Shown in pieces: positions 36,833 to 46,566 of a DNA stretch of 64,000 bases. Location of the stretch: the NCBI GenBank assembly GCA_963716685.1, contig CAVQTR010000003.1, forward strand, positions 496,001 to 560,000, in the 5' to 3' direction. A model generated the notes under the pieces. The model was given only the letters and a program-made list of their open reading frames with translations, did not search any database and was not told the origin of the DNA. A program made the position numbers and the translations under genes. Every line of letters begins with the position of its first letter. Within the stretch, counting starts at the first letter, position 1. The stretch comes from JALYXI01 sp963716685. GTDB taxonomy: Bacteria > Acidobacteriota > Terriglobia > Bryobacterales > Bryobacteraceae.

Positions 36833-38758
36833 TCACTTCAGGCGCGCCCCGATCGGGACGTCTTCCAGGAATCCGGCCAGCACCGGCTTCTCGCCTTCCA
36901 ACGACGCGGCGACAATCATCCCGTTCGATTGGATGCCGCGTAACTTGCGCGGCTCCAGATTCGCAACAATCACCACTTTGCGCCCCACCAGCTGTTCCGG
37001 CGGGTAAGCCAGCGCGATGCCCGCCACAATTGTCCGCGGCTCGGGCTCCGCAATATCCACCTGCAAATGCAGCAGTTTGTCCGCGCCCTTCACCCGCTCA
37101 GCGGACAGCACCACACCCACGCGCAAATCCACCTTTCCGAAATCGTCGATGGAGATTTTGGGCGAAGGCGGCGCGACGTTTGCCCTGGCAGCTACCGGTT
37201 CTGCCTCCGGCTTTCCCAGCAGTTTCGCCTGCTCGGCCGCTGCCTTCGTCTCGAGGGCGCGCATTCTCTCGACCGCTTCCTTCATCTCGATCCGCGGATA
37301 TACAGCCAGAATGTCCCCGATCTTCTGACCTTCCGGAATCTGTCCCCATTCGAGGGTGGCGTACCGCACGCCTGCAAGGGGTACCGTCATTCCCAGCTGC
37401 GCCCAGATTTTCGCCGTGGAATCCGGCAGCACCGGGTATAAGAGACTACACGCCACGCGAATCACATCCGCGGAGACAGCCAGCACTTCGTCCAGCCTCG
37501 CCTGCGATTCGGCGTCCTGCGCGCGCGCCAGTTTCCACGGCGCCTGCTCCACAATGAACCGGTCCACCGTGGACAGCAGACCCCAAATGGCTTCCAGGCC
37601 CTTCGAGAACTCGAACTTCTCGAAGAAGAGGCAGACATCGTCGATCACCTGCCGCGACTCGCTTCCCGCGCGCCGCGGAATCACCCCGCCGCGGTACTGG
37701 TTGATCATCGTCAGCGTGCGGCTCACCAGATTTCCCAGGCCGTTCGCCAGGTCGGAGTTGTAACGCAGAATCAGGGCATCGTAGCTGAAGCTGCCGTCCT
37801 GCCCGAAAACGATCTCACGCAGCAGAAAATACCGTAGCGCATCGAATCCCATCACGTCCCGGATGGGCTCCGCGCGTACGATGTTCCCGCGCGATTTGCT
37901 CATCTTGTCGTTCTCGAACAGCAGCCAGCCGTGGGCAAACACGCGCTTCGGCAGCGGCAGGTCCGCCGCCATCAAAAACGCCGGCCAGAATATCGCGTGA
38001 AACCGAACGATTTCTTTGCCCACCAGGTGCAGATCCGCCGGCCACAGGTCCAGGCCGGAGACCGCGCTCATATATCCGATCAGCGCGTCAAACCAAACAT
38101 AAAAAACGTGGTGGCCTTCCACCGGCAGCGGAATGCCCCATTTCAACGTCGTCCGGCTGATCGAAAGATCGTTCAAGCCCTGCTTGACGAAGCTCACTAC
38201 TTCATTCCGTTTCGATTCCGGCTGAATGAAGGTCGGATTCGCCTCGTAGAAATCCAGCAGCTTCTGCGTAAATGCAGAGAGACGGAAGAAGTAGTTATCC
38301 TCCGTGACCGTCTCCGTGGGCCGGCCGCAGTCCGGACAGTTATCGCCCGGCTTCGCGTCATTTACATAAAGCTCATCGAAAACGCAGTACTGGCCGGTGT
38401 AGCTGCCCTTGTAAATGAAGCCGTTGTCCAGACATCGCTGGAACAGCCACTGTACGGTCTGGTGGTGTTTCGGATCGGTCGTGCGGATGAACGCGTCATA
38501 CTGAATGCCCAGCGTGTCCCACTGCCTGCGGAACTCATCCGCCACCGCCGTCGCAAACTCATCCGGCGTCTTGCCCGCGGCAATCGCCGAGCGCTCCACT
38601 TTCTGTCCATGCTCGTCGGTTCCTGTGGTCAGGAACACCTCGTCGCCCAGCATCTGCCGGAACCGTTTGATGGTGTCCGCGGCAAGCGTCGTGTAGGTGT
38701 GGCCGATGTGCGGCGCTGCATTCACGTAATACAGCGGCGTCGTGAAGTAATATTTCAT
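36833..38758 (-). CDS. metG: Methionyl-tRNA synthetase
   Basis: A 641-residue class I synthetase. The HIGH motif is at 17-20 (AAPHIGH), KMSKS at 285-289, and a knuckle with Cys123, Cys139 and Cys142 (CPDC) sits in the connective peptide; only three cysteines are seen there, so zinc binding may be altered or lost. The anticodon-binding helical domain follows. From about residue 535 there is a C-terminal EMAP/Trbp111-like tRNA-binding domain (DFGKVDLRVGVVLSAERVKG in part; ANLEPRKLRGIQSNGMI in part), which dimerises the enzyme. Cytoplasmic. It overlaps larC upstream and tatD downstream by 4 bp each. Confidence 0.96.
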   Translation of the reverse strand: MKYYFTTPLYYVNAAPHIGHTYTTLAADTIKRFRQMLGDEVFLTTGTDEHGQKVERSAIAAGKTPDEFATAVADEFRRQWDTLGIQYDAFIRTTDPKHHQTVQWLFQRCLDNGFIYKGSYTGQYCVFDELYVNDAKPGDNCPDCGRPTETVTEDNYFFRLSAFTQKLLDFYEANPTFIQPESKRNEVVSFVKQGLNDLSISRTTLKWGIPLPVEGHHVFYVWFDALIGYMSAVSGLDLWPADLHLVGKEIVRFHAIFWPAFLMAADLPLPKRVFAHGWLLFENDKMSKSRGNIVRAEPIRDVMGFDALRYFLLREIVFGQDGSFSYDALILRYNSDLANGLGNLVSRTLTMINQYRGGVIPRRAGSESRQVIDDVCLFFEKFEFSKGLEAIWGLLSTVDRFIVEQAPWKLARAQDAESQARLDEVLAVSADVIRVACSLLYPVLPDSTAKIWAQLGMTVPLAGVRYATLEWGQIPEGQKIGDILAVYPRIEMKEAVERMRALETKAAAEQAKLLGKPEAEPVAARANVAPPSPKISIDDFGKVDLRVGVVLSAERVKGADKLLHLQVDIAEPEPRTIVAGIALAYPPEQLVGRKVVIVANLEPRKLRGIQSNGMIVAASLEGEKPVLAGFLEDVPIGARLK

Positions 38759-39915
38759 TTCGAGTGAGTCAGGTAGCTTTGATTCGCCGCCGCGATAATC
38801 TGCTTCAGCGGAACGCCGGTCGCGAGTGCGATCTGCCGGCAGTCTTCATACTCCGGCGCGTACGACCCATCGCTGCCTACCTTTATCCTGATCTTACCGT
38901 GCGGGGTCTCCGCATCCACCCAGTGCCGCGCCTGCACGCGCCGCTCGGCGTCGTAGATCCTCAGCCCCAGCGTGGACGTTTCGGCAAATACAATCGCGCA
39001 CAGCGCTTCCCGCGTTTCCGCCGTTGCGATCACTCTCAGCAGGGAACCCGGGCGGCCTTTCTTCATTTCAAGCGGCTGCAGCGTGGCATCCAGAGCACCC
39101 GCGGCCAGCAGCCGTTCCATCGCGAAGCCCAGCACCTGCGGACTGGAATCGTCGATATTGGCTTCGATTACGGAAACGGTTCGCGCTTCGCTCGCCCCGG
39201 TCGCTTCGCCGATTAGCACCCGCAGCACGTTGGCATGTTCGCGGAAATTCTTATCGCCCGCGCCGTAGCCGATCTTCGCAATCTTCATCGCCGGCATCGC
39301 GCCGAAACCGCTCGCGAGCGTGGCCGCCACGGCAGCGCCGGTCGGCGTCGTCAGCTCCACCGCGGGGCCGCGCGAGTAGATCGGCTTCCCCGTCAGCAGT
39401 TTTGCGGTCGCAGGCGCCGGCACCGGCAGCACGCCATGCGCGGTGTTCACGGTCCCGCTTCCCACGTTCACCGGCGAGCTGAAGATGGTGTCCACGCCCA
39501 GCAGATGAAATCCCAGGCACGCCCCCACAATATCGGCAATGGAATCCACCGCGCCCACCTCGTGAAAATGAACCTGCTCCAGGCTCTGCTGGTGGACAGA
39601 GGATTCTGCTTCCGCCAGCTTTTGAAACACGGCTGAGGCGGTTTCCTTAACCGGGTCCGGTAACTCGGCCTCGGCAATCATCCTCAGAATGCCCGCCAGA
39701 TGCCGGTGTTTCGGCCGCTCTTCCACCGTCACGCGAAACTTGGTCGCGCCGAGATCACGCCGCCTCGTTGTCTCGAAGGAGACCTGCGCTCCGGCGCTCA
39801 GCGAATGCAGCGCGGAAGTGAGAGCGGCCTGATCCGCACCCGCATCCGCGAGCGCACCCACCAGCATGTCCCCGCTTAGCCCGGAGAAGGCGTCCAGAAA
39901 GCAGATGGTAGCCAA
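38755..39915 (-). CDS. larC: Nickel pincer cofactor biosynthesis protein LarC
   Basis: A 386-residue LarC. The N-terminus FLDAFSGLSGDMLVGAL is the family signature, followed by VHFHEVGAVDSIADIVG (about 113-129) and the C-terminal TSTLGLRIYDAERRV. LarC inserts nickel into the pyridinium dithiolate made by LarB and LarE for lactate racemase and relatives. No larA, larB or larE is in the window. In Lactobacillus larC is split and joined by frameshifting; here it is one continuous frame. It is placed between folD and metG with 6 bp and -4 bp spacing, so it is cotranscribed with housekeeping genes. Confidence 0.9.
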   Translation of the reverse strand: MATICFLDAFSGLSGDMLVGALADAGADQAALTSALHSLSAGAQVSFETTRRRDLGATKFRVTVEERPKHRHLAGILRMIAEAELPDPVKETASAVFQKLAEAESSVHQQSLEQVHFHEVGAVDSIADIVGACLGFHLLGVDTIFSSPVNVGSGTVNTAHGVLPVPAPATAKLLTGKPIYSRGPAVELTTPTGAAVAATLASGFGAMPAMKIAKIGYGAGDKNFREHANVLRVLIGEATGASEARTVSVIEANIDDSSPQVLGFAMERLLAAGALDATLQPLEMKKGRPGSLLRVIATAETREALCAIVFAETSTLGLRIYDAERRVQARHWVDAETPHGKIRIKVGSDGSYAPEYEDCRQIALATGVPLKQIIAAANQSYLTHSK

Positions 39916-39921
39916 ATCCGA

Positions 39922-40836
39922 TTATCCCAGCTTCGCTTCCGCCGCTTCGATGGTGTTCCGCATCAGCATCGCGATGGTCAGCGGTCCCACGCCTCCCGGC
40001 ACCGGCGTCCAAGCATCCGCCACCGCGGACGCTTCCGGGTGCACATCCCCCACCAGCAGACTGCCTTTCTGGTCGAATGCGGCCACGCGCGCAGAACCCT
40101 CGCCAAAGATCCGCACCGCCTCCGCCCGGTCGTCCACGCGGTTGGTTCCCACGTCGATCACGGTGGCTCCAGGCTTCACGAAGTCACGGGTAATCATCGC
40201 CGGCCGGCCGATCGCCGCTACCAGAATGTCCGCGCCGCAGCACACCGCCCGCAAGTCCCGCGTCTTCGAATGGCAAACCGTCACGGTGGCGTTCTCCTGC
40301 AGCAGCAGCAGCGCCGCCGGCTTCCCCACGATGTCGCTTCGGCCCACCACAACGGCGCTCTTGCCCGCGATCGGAAGCTGGTACCGCTTCAGCAGCTCCA
40401 GAATGCCCGCCGGCGTGCACGCGCGTGGCCCCGGCCGCCCCGTCGCCATTCTCCCGATGTTGCATGGATGAAATCCATCCACGTCTTTGGCGGGAGAAAC
40501 GCTCAGCAGCACCGCCTGCGCGTCCACCTGCGCCGGAAGCGGCAGCTGCACCAAAATCCCATCGATATCACCGCGCAGGTTCAGCGCTTCCACCATTTCC
40601 AGCAGTTCCGCGGTGGTCACCTCCTGCGTCGGCCGCAGTGTCTCGCTCAGAATCCCCAGCTGCCCGCATGCGCGGATCTTGTTGCGGACATATACCTCCG
40701 AAGCCGGGTTGTTCCCCGCCAGAATCACGGCCAGCCCCGGCGGCCTGCCGTAACGCTCCGCCAGCGCCCGCACACGCGGCGCGCACTCCACCAGAATCGC
40801 GTCGCGTACGCGGTTTCCATCAATCAGCGTGTTCAT
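39922..40836 (-). CDS. folD: Methylenetetrahydrofolate dehydrogenase / cyclohydrolase
   Basis: A 304-residue bifunctional folate enzyme (5,10-methylene-THF to 10-formyl-THF). The substrate-site Tyr-x-x-x-Lys is in SEVYVRNKIRAC (about 48-59), DGILVQLPLP and KDVDGFHP precede the NADP site VVGRSDIVGKPAA (about 172-184), and VGDVHPEA and TPVPGGVGPLTIAML end the domain. All known catalytic residues are present. First gene of the operon; its start is 68 bp from the divergent histidine kinase ATG. Upstream in-frame codons to 40983 lie inside the kinase gene and are excluded. Confidence 0.95.
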   Translation of the reverse strand: MNTLIDGNRVRDAILVECAPRVRALAERYGRPPGLAVILAGNNPASEVYVRNKIRACGQLGILSETLRPTQEVTTAELLEMVEALNLRGDIDGILVQLPLPAQVDAQAVLLSVSPAKDVDGFHPCNIGRMATGRPGPRACTPAGILELLKRYQLPIAGKSAVVVGRSDIVGKPAALLLLQENATVTVCHSKTRDLRAVCCGADILVAAIGRPAMITRDFVKPGATVIDVGTNRVDDRAEAVRIFGEGSARVAAFDQKGSLLVGDVHPEASAVADAWTPVPGGVGPLTIAMLMRNTIEAAEAKLG

Positions 40837-40904
40837 CCATTTCAGTGTAGAGGCATCCTTTTGCGCAAACGCTTTCCCGTTCCCCCGTGTTACCGTCGAA
40901 AAGC

Positions 40905-43900
40905 ATGCACCGGGAAAGCGAGCACAGGCTCCTCGTTGAGCGGTCGGCGCTGCTGGAATCGGCGGCGGACGGCATCTACGCAATCGACCGCGAGGGTTTC
41001 TGCACCTTCATCAACGGCGCCGCCAGCCGGATGCTTGGATACGAGCTCGACGAATGCCTCGGCCGCAATATGCACGCGCTGGTGCATGACCGTTTCGCCG
41101 ATGGCTCCGCTTACCCCGTCAACCAGTGCCCCATCTTCCAGTCCGTTTCCACCGGCTTTGGCGCGCGCGTGGAAAATGAGGTCGCGTGGCACAAAGACGG
41201 CCATGCCATACCGGTGGAATATTCGGCCCAGCCCATCGTGATCGATGGCGTGGTGGAAGGCGCCGTCGTCACCATGCGCGATGTAACGCTCCGGCGCGAA
41301 GCCCAGGAAGCGCTCGCTTCTTCGGAACGCCGTCTGCGGCTTGCCTTAATGGCCGGACGCATGGGCACGTGGTTCTGGGATTCCCGCACGAACCGCGTGC
41401 AGTGGGATGCCGCGCTCGAAGTGATCTATGGCCTCGAGCCCGGCACCTTCGGCGGAACGTACGCTGCGTTCCTCGAACGGGTTCACCCCGACGACCGCGC
41501 CCGCGTCATTGCGGAAGTCACGAGTGCCGGTGAGAAAGGCTCCGATTACGAGATCGAATTCCGCACCATTCGCCCCGATGGCGAAGTCCGCTGGATTGCC
41601 GACCGTGGGCAGGTGCTCCTCGGCACTTCCGGCCGCGTCGGCATTTCCGGCGTGTGCTGGGATTCCACGGAGCGGAAGCGGGCGGAGCAGGAACTCACCG
41701 AATCCCGCGGCCAGGTGGTCAGCATTCTCGAAAGCATCACAGACGGTTTCGCGGCTTACGATCGCGACTGGCGCTGCACGTTCGTCAATCACGAAGGCGC
41801 GCGGCTGCTGCACCGCTCTCCGGAGGAACTGACCGGCAAGGTGATCTGGGAAATCTTCCCCGAAGCCGTCGGCTCGGCGGTGTATCAGGAGGCGCAGCGC
41901 GCCGTTCGCGACCAGGTTTCCGTCGAGCTGGAGCAGCCGTCCCCTCTTTTCGGCGTCTGGTGGTTCATCCGTATCTTCCCCTCGAAGGACGGCGCCACCA
42001 TCTACTACCGCGATGTCACCGGACGCCGCCGCATGGAGCGCCGGCGTCTTGCTCAATATGGTGTCAGTCGCGCTCTGGCCACCGCGCCTGATGTTGCCGA
42101 GGCGCGCCGCCGCACACTGGAAGCGGCAGCCACCAATCTGGAATCCACGTTTGGCGCGTTCTGGATGGTGGATCCCACGGCCAATGTTCTTCGCTGCACC
42201 GACACATGGGTCGTTCCCGGCAGCACCGCCGAGCCCTTCGCCCAAAGCTGCAGGCGTGCCGAGTTTGCGCGCGGAATCGGCTCACCCGGTCGCGTATGGG
42301 TCGCGGGCGAACCCATCTGGATCGAGAACCTCGCAGCGGATGAGACTTTCACCCGCCGCGAAACTGCCGCGCAAGCGGGTCTGCACAGCTGCTTCGGCTT
42401 CCCCGTAATCGCCGGAGGCAGCGTCCTGGGTGTCGTCGAACTGTTTACCTCAGCTATCGCCGAGCCCGAGCCCGAGCTGCTGCTCACCGCCACCGTTCTG
42501 GGCAATCAGATCGGCCAGTTCCTGCAGCGCAAACAGGCGGAACAGGATCTGCTGCAGAGTGAGGCGCGCAACCGCGCAATCCTGCAAACCGCGCTCGACT
42601 GCATCATCACCATTGACAGTTCCAGCCGCATTCTGGAGTTCAATCCCGCCGCCGAACGCACCTTCGGCCATACCCGCGATCAGGTGATAGGGCGCTTCCT
42701 GCCCGATTTGCTGATCCCGCCAGGCTTTCGCGACGCGCACCGTGCCGGCATGACGAAGTACTTCCTCACTGGCGAAGGCCCGGTGATCGGGAATCGCATC
42801 GAAGTGCCTGCCCTGCATGCCGATGGACACGAATTCCCCATCGAACTGGCCATCAACCGCATTCCCATTGATGGCGAAGCTCTCTTCACCGCCTACCTTC
42901 GCGACATCACCGAGCGCAAGCGCCACGAAGAGGAATTGAACAAGGCGCGCAACGCGTCCGAAACCGCGAGTCACGCCAAGAGCCAGTTCCTCGCCAGCAT
43001 GAGCCATGAACTGCGCACGCCGCTGAACGCCATCATCGGCTACAGCGAAATGCTGCAGGAGGAAGTGGAAGATCTGGGCGTCGGCCAGCTGCGTCCCGAC
43101 CTGCTGAAGATCCACGGCGCCGGCAAACACCTCCTCGAGCTGATCAACGAAGTGCTCGATCTCTCCAAGATCGAAGCCGGCCGCATGGAACTCTTCGTCG
43201 AAGAGTTCGACGTCGCCGACGCCGTTGAGGAGATTGCCGGCACCGTGCAGCCGCTGGTGCAGAAGAACAGCAACCATTTGGAAGTGGTCTGCGCTCCCGG
43301 CGTGGGCGCCATGCGCGCGGATCTCACCAAGTTCCGCCAAAGTGTGCTGAATCTGCTCTCAAACGCTTCCAAGTTCACGGAGAAGGGCGCTATCACGCTC
43401 AGGGCGGAGCGCCTGACCCGCGACGGCAAGGACTGGATCCGGATTCAGGTTTCCGACACGGGCATCGGAATCGCCGCCGATAAGCTGGAGCAGCTTTTCG
43501 AACCGTTCCTGCAGGCCGATGCTTCCACCTCGCGCAACTACGGCGGAACAGGTCTTGGCCTCGCACTCTCGCGGCGGTTCAGCCGCCTCATGGGTGGCGA
43601 CGTCAGCGCGCAGAGTGAAGAGGGGAAAGGCTCCGTCTTCACCATCGAGCTTCCGGCCAGCGGCGCCGAGCGCCCGGAGGATCTCACCGAGACGCCCCAC
43701 GCCGATCCCGCAATCGGCGCGATTCTGGTGGTGGATGACGACCCCACCGCGCGCGATCTCATTCAGCGCTCCCTCGAACGCGAAGGCTTCCATACCGTGG
43801 CCGCGGCAAGCGGCATCGACGCGCTGCAGCTGGCGCGCAAACTGCGGCCCCGCGCCATCACGCTCGACGTGATGATGCCCGGCATGGATGGCTGGGCGGT

Positions 43901-44441
43901 GCTCGGCCAACTCAAGGGCGACCCCGAAACCTGCGATATCCCGGTGGTGATCGTCACCATCCTCGAAGACCGCAATCTGGCCTATTCGCTCGGCGCGACC
44001 GATTACCTGACCAAGCCGATCAACCGCGAGCGTCTCGCCCACATCGTGCGCAAACACCACTGCGTTAACCCGCCTTGCCGCGTGCTGGTGGTTGAGGACG
44101 ATCCGGACAGCCGCGGCCTGCTCTGCTCGCTGCTGGAACGCGAAGAATGGACCGTGGTCGAAGCCGATAACGGCGCGGCCGCTCTCGAGAAGCTGGAGGA
44201 ATTCATCCCCGAGCTCATCCTTCTCGATCTGATGATGCCCCGCATGGACGGCTTCGATGTGGTGGCGGCTCTGCGGCGGGATGACCGCTGGAAAGAGATC
44301 CCCGTCGTCGTCATCACGGCCAAGGATGTTACGGAAGAGGACCGCCGGCGGCTCAATGGACAGGTGGAGCGCATCGTCTCCAAAGGCTCGCTCGACCAGG
44401 AAGCGCTGCTGGCGGAAGTCCGGCGTGTGGTGGCTAGATAA
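40905..44441 (+). CDS. Cytosolic hybrid sensor histidine kinase (PAS x3-GAF-PAS-kinase-REC-REC)
   Basis: About 1178 residues, no transmembrane helix. Order: PAS at about 10-125, PAS/PAC at 130-255, PAS at 260-380, GAF at about 385-545, PAS/PAC at 550-675, phosphoacceptor helix with His701 (SMSHELRTP), ATPase domain with N box NLLSNASKF, G1 DTGIGIA and G2 GGTGLGLALS, then two receiver domains with phospho-Asp at about 988 (LDVMMPG) and 1108 (LDLMMPR). It probably senses several intracellular cues and sends the signal through a phosphorelay; no output regulator is adjacent. ATG 40905 chosen; GTG 40887 is an alternative. Confidence 0.9.
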   Translation: MHRESEHRLLVERSALLESAADGIYAIDREGFCTFINGAASRMLGYELDECLGRNMHALVHDRFADGSAYPVNQCPIFQSVSTGFGARVENEVAWHKDGHAIPVEYSAQPIVIDGVVEGAVVTMRDVTLRREAQEALASSERRLRLALMAGRMGTWFWDSRTNRVQWDAALEVIYGLEPGTFGGTYAAFLERVHPDDRARVIAEVTSAGEKGSDYEIEFRTIRPDGEVRWIADRGQVLLGTSGRVGISGVCWDSTERKRAEQELTESRGQVVSILESITDGFAAYDRDWRCTFVNHEGARLLHRSPEELTGKVIWEIFPEAVGSAVYQEAQRAVRDQVSVELEQPSPLFGVWWFIRIFPSKDGATIYYRDVTGRRRMERRRLAQYGVSRALATAPDVAEARRRTLEAAATNLESTFGAFWMVDPTANVLRCTDTWVVPGSTAEPFAQSCRRAEFARGIGSPGRVWVAGEPIWIENLAADETFTRRETAAQAGLHSCFGFPVIAGGSVLGVVELFTSAIAEPEPELLLTATVLGNQIGQFLQRKQAEQDLLQSEARNRAILQTALDCIITIDSSSRILEFNPAAERTFGHTRDQVIGRFLPDLLIPPGFRDAHRAGMTKYFLTGEGPVIGNRIEVPALHADGHEFPIELAINRIPIDGEALFTAYLRDITERKRHEEELNKARNASETASHAKSQFLASMSHELRTPLNAIIGYSEMLQEEVEDLGVGQLRPDLLKIHGAGKHLLELINEVLDLSKIEAGRMELFVEEFDVADAVEEIAGTVQPLVQKNSNHLEVVCAPGVGAMRADLTKFRQSVLNLLSNASKFTEKGAITLRAERLTRDGKDWIRIQVSDTGIGIAADKLEQLFEPFLQADASTSRNYGGTGLGLALSRRFSRLMGGDVSAQSEEGKGSVFTIELPASGAERPEDLTETPHADPAIGAILVVDDDPTARDLIQRSLEREGFHTVAAASGIDALQLARKLRPRAITLDVMMPGMDGWAVLGQLKGDPETCDIPVVIVTILEDRNLAYSLGATDYLTKPINRERLAHIVRKHHCVNPPCRVLVVEDDPDSRGLLCSLLEREEWTVVEADNGAAALEKLEEFIPELILLDLMMPRMDGFDVVAALRRDDRWKEIPVVVITAKDVTEEDRRRLNGQVERIVSKGSLDQEALLAEVRRVVAR

Positions 44442-44829
44442 CCCGTTCCAGCAGCTTCTCGATGCGGCACTGCGCGATCACGACATCCGGTGAATCCTGG
44501 ATCGCGGCATAATAGCGCTGCTGAAACGCATCGCCGTTCTCCCTCACCACCAGCAGCTGCTCCGTCTGTTTGAATGCGGCGGCGACATCCTCGTCCGTCG
44601 CCCGGCTCCGGCGGCTCAGCATTTCATCCATCTGCACAATCACCCCGGAAAGCTGCCGCAGCCATTCAAACTGCTCGTTCCCGATGACGATTTGCAGAAA
44701 CGTTCCCGGCGAACCCACGGGGCCGTTGGCGTGCTCGTATGCCGCGCGCTCGCGGTCCAGAAGCAGCTTGTGCAGATCCAGCAACTGCAGCCGGACCGCC
44801 TTCAAAGTTTCACGCTGTTCGTCGGACAT
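44434..44829 (-). CDS. Hypothetical helical protein
   Basis: A 131-residue soluble protein, starting MSDEQRETLKAVRLQL. It is rich in Leu, Glu, Arg and Gln, with heptad-like spacing at about 6-35 and 75-95 that suggests helical bundles. No cysteine apart from one near the end, no signal. I do not recognise the family. It overlaps the end of the convergent kinase gene by 8 bp and is divergent from hpnE. The start at 44829 is chosen because an upstream ATG (44874) would run into the hpnE coding sequence. Confidence 0.65.
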   Translation of the reverse strand: MSDEQRETLKAVRLQLLDLHKLLLDRERAAYEHANGPVGSPGTFLQIVIGNEQFEWLRQLSGVIVQMDEMLSRRSRATDEDVAAAFKQTEQLLVVRENGDAFQQRYYAAIQDSPDVVIAQCRIEKLLERVI

Positions 44830-44861
44830 GCTGCCTTCATCATACTCAGCGATACTGAAAT

Positions 44862-46184
44862 TTGCCCTCAGCAATCATCATTGGCGGCGGTCTGGCAGGC
44901 CTCTCGGCGGCGGCTGCGCTTGGCGGCGAAGGCTGGCAGGTCGATCTGTTCGAATCCCGGGGCTTTCTGGGCGGCCGTGCCACTTCCTGGCCGGTGTCGC
45001 CCTCGGACGAAGCTTCGGAAGTCATCGACAACTGCCAGCATGTGCTCCTCCGCTGCTGCCACAATCTGCTCGATTTCTATCACCGTCTGGGCGTCGCCGG
45101 AAAAGTGCGGTTCTACTCCGAATACTTCTTTCTGGAACCCGGCGGCCGTCTTTCGACGCTCCGCCGCGGAACGCTGCCGCCTCCGATGCACTTCACAGGG
45201 TCATTTGCCGGCCTGAAGTTCCTGAACTTTCTTGACAAAGCGGCCATCGCCCGCGCCATGCTGGCCATTCCGAAGGAACGCAACCGGCCGGATCTCGATC
45301 GCATCACCATGGCGGCCTGGCTGCGCGAGAAGGCTCAGACGGCGCGCGCCATCGAACGCTACTGGCGCCCGGTGCTGGTCAGCGCTGTGAACGAAGAGCT
45401 GGACCGCATGGCAGCCCTGCACGGGCTACAGGTGTTCTGGCTCGGCATGCTCGCGCGGCGCGACGCCTATGAGATGGGCATCCCCGACGTACCCCTGCGT
45501 GATCTCTACGGCGAGCAGTCCTGGGGCCGCATCGGCCCGGTTCGCATTCATGCGCGCTGCCCCGTGAGCGCCATCGAGACGGAAGCCGGACGCGTCACCG
45601 GCATCCGCGCCGGCGATTCGCTGCATCAGGCCGATCACTACATCTCGGCTCTGCCGTTCGAACGTCTGGCTCCGCTGGCGCCCGCGCTGCACCTGGACAC
45701 CGGCGCCTTCGAGCACTCCCCCATCACCGGGATCCACCTCTGGTTCGACCGCTCCGTTACCGAGCTGCCTCACGCCGTTTTGCTGGACCGCACCATCCAG
45801 TGGATGTTCAACAAATCCGGCGGCCGTTACCTGCAACTGGTGGTGAGCGCATCGCGCTCCCTCACCGAAATGCCCCGCGCGCAGGTGATCGCTCTCGCGC
45901 TGAGAGATCTCGCCGAATTCTTTCCCGCGGTTGCTCAGGCAAAGCTGGTGAATTCCCATGTGATCAAAGAAATCCGCGCGACTTTCTCCGCGCGCCCTGG
46001 TCTGGAAGCCACCCGCCCGCTCACCGATACCGCCTTTTCCAACCTTTCGCTCGCCGGCGACTGGACGCGTTCCGGATGGCCGGCAACCATGGAAGGCGCG
46101 GTGCGCAGCGGCTATCTGGCGGCCGAATCCGCCTGCCGCGCACGCTCACAGCCGGCCCGGTTCCTGATCCCTGATGGCGCATAA
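44862..46184 (+). CDS. hpnE: FAD-dependent hydroxysqualene dehydroxylase-like protein
   Basis: A 440-residue flavin amine-oxidase-family protein. IIIGGGLAGLSAAAAL (about 5-20) is the dinucleotide-binding motif, followed by VDLFESRGFLGGRATSW; the C-terminal flavin site is LSLAGDWTRSGWPATMEGAVRSG in part. FDNCQHVLLRCC-like residues (DNCQHVLLRCC) and the general length agree with HpnE, which reduces hydroxysqualene to squalene for hopanoid synthesis. Other carotenoid-desaturase-like enzymes share these motifs; hpnC/D/F are not in the window. The start is TTG at 44862, because the flavin motif begins five residues later and no ATG is available. Confidence 0.8.
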   Translation: MPSAIIIGGGLAGLSAAAALGGEGWQVDLFESRGFLGGRATSWPVSPSDEASEVIDNCQHVLLRCCHNLLDFYHRLGVAGKVRFYSEYFFLEPGGRLSTLRRGTLPPPMHFTGSFAGLKFLNFLDKAAIARAMLAIPKERNRPDLDRITMAAWLREKAQTARAIERYWRPVLVSAVNEELDRMAALHGLQVFWLGMLARRDAYEMGIPDVPLRDLYGEQSWGRIGPVRIHARCPVSAIETEAGRVTGIRAGDSLHQADHYISALPFERLAPLAPALHLDTGAFEHSPITGIHLWFDRSVTELPHAVLLDRTIQWMFNKSGGRYLQLVVSASRSLTEMPRAQVIALALRDLAEFFPAVAQAKLVNSHVIKEIRATFSARPGLEATRPLTDTAFSNLSLAGDWTRSGWPATMEGAVRSGYLAAESACRARSQPARFLIPDGA

Positions 46185-46191
46185 TGACCAT

Positions 46192-46566
46192 ATGCGCTCC
46201 CTCGTGCTGCTGCTTTTGGCGTTTTGCCTTTCGGCAAATCCGGTCTTCGGCGACCCTCCCATGAGCCAGCTCAGCGTGCACGTGCTCACCCCGACGGGCA
46301 AACCGCTCGATCGCGCCAGCGTCATCGTTCGCTTCCTCTCCGGCCGCGAGAAGCTGAAGTTCTATCTCAAGCACCGCACGCAGTGGGAAACCAAGACCGA
46401 TCAGGAAGGCCTGACCCACATACCAGCGATCCCGCAGGGCAAGGTGCGGATCCAGGTAATCGCGTCCGGGTACCAAACATTCGGTCAGGATTATGAAGTC
46501 GACAAAGACCAGCAGGTCATCGACATCAAGATGAATCCCCCGCAGGCGCAGTACTCTGCCCACTAA
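46192..46566 (+). CDS. Secreted carboxypeptidase-regulatory-like domain protein
   Basis: A 124-residue protein: signal peptide (about 1-20, ending NPVFG) and a single beta-sandwich domain (LSVHVLTPTGKPLDRASVIVRF ... TDQEGLTHIPAIPQGKVRIQVIASGYQ, quoted in parts) of the transthyretin-like/carboxypeptidase-regulatory type. Such domains are usually modules of larger surface proteins; alone they have no known function. Start at ATG 46192 is chosen over 46174 because it puts the signal peptide at the N-terminus. It follows hpnE closely and overlaps the start of the VIT-family gene. Confidence 0.75.
   Translation: MRSLVLLLLAFCLSANPVFGDPPMSQLSVHVLTPTGKPLDRASVIVRFLSGREKLKFYLKHRTQWETKTDQEGLTHIPAIPQGKVRIQVIASGYQTFGQDYEVDKDQQVIDIKMNPPQAQYSAH

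Noticed and set aside
40860..40869. Palindrome TTTGCGCAAA between folD and the histidine kinase
   Set aside because: Ten bases only and no second copy nearby; too short to claim as an operator.
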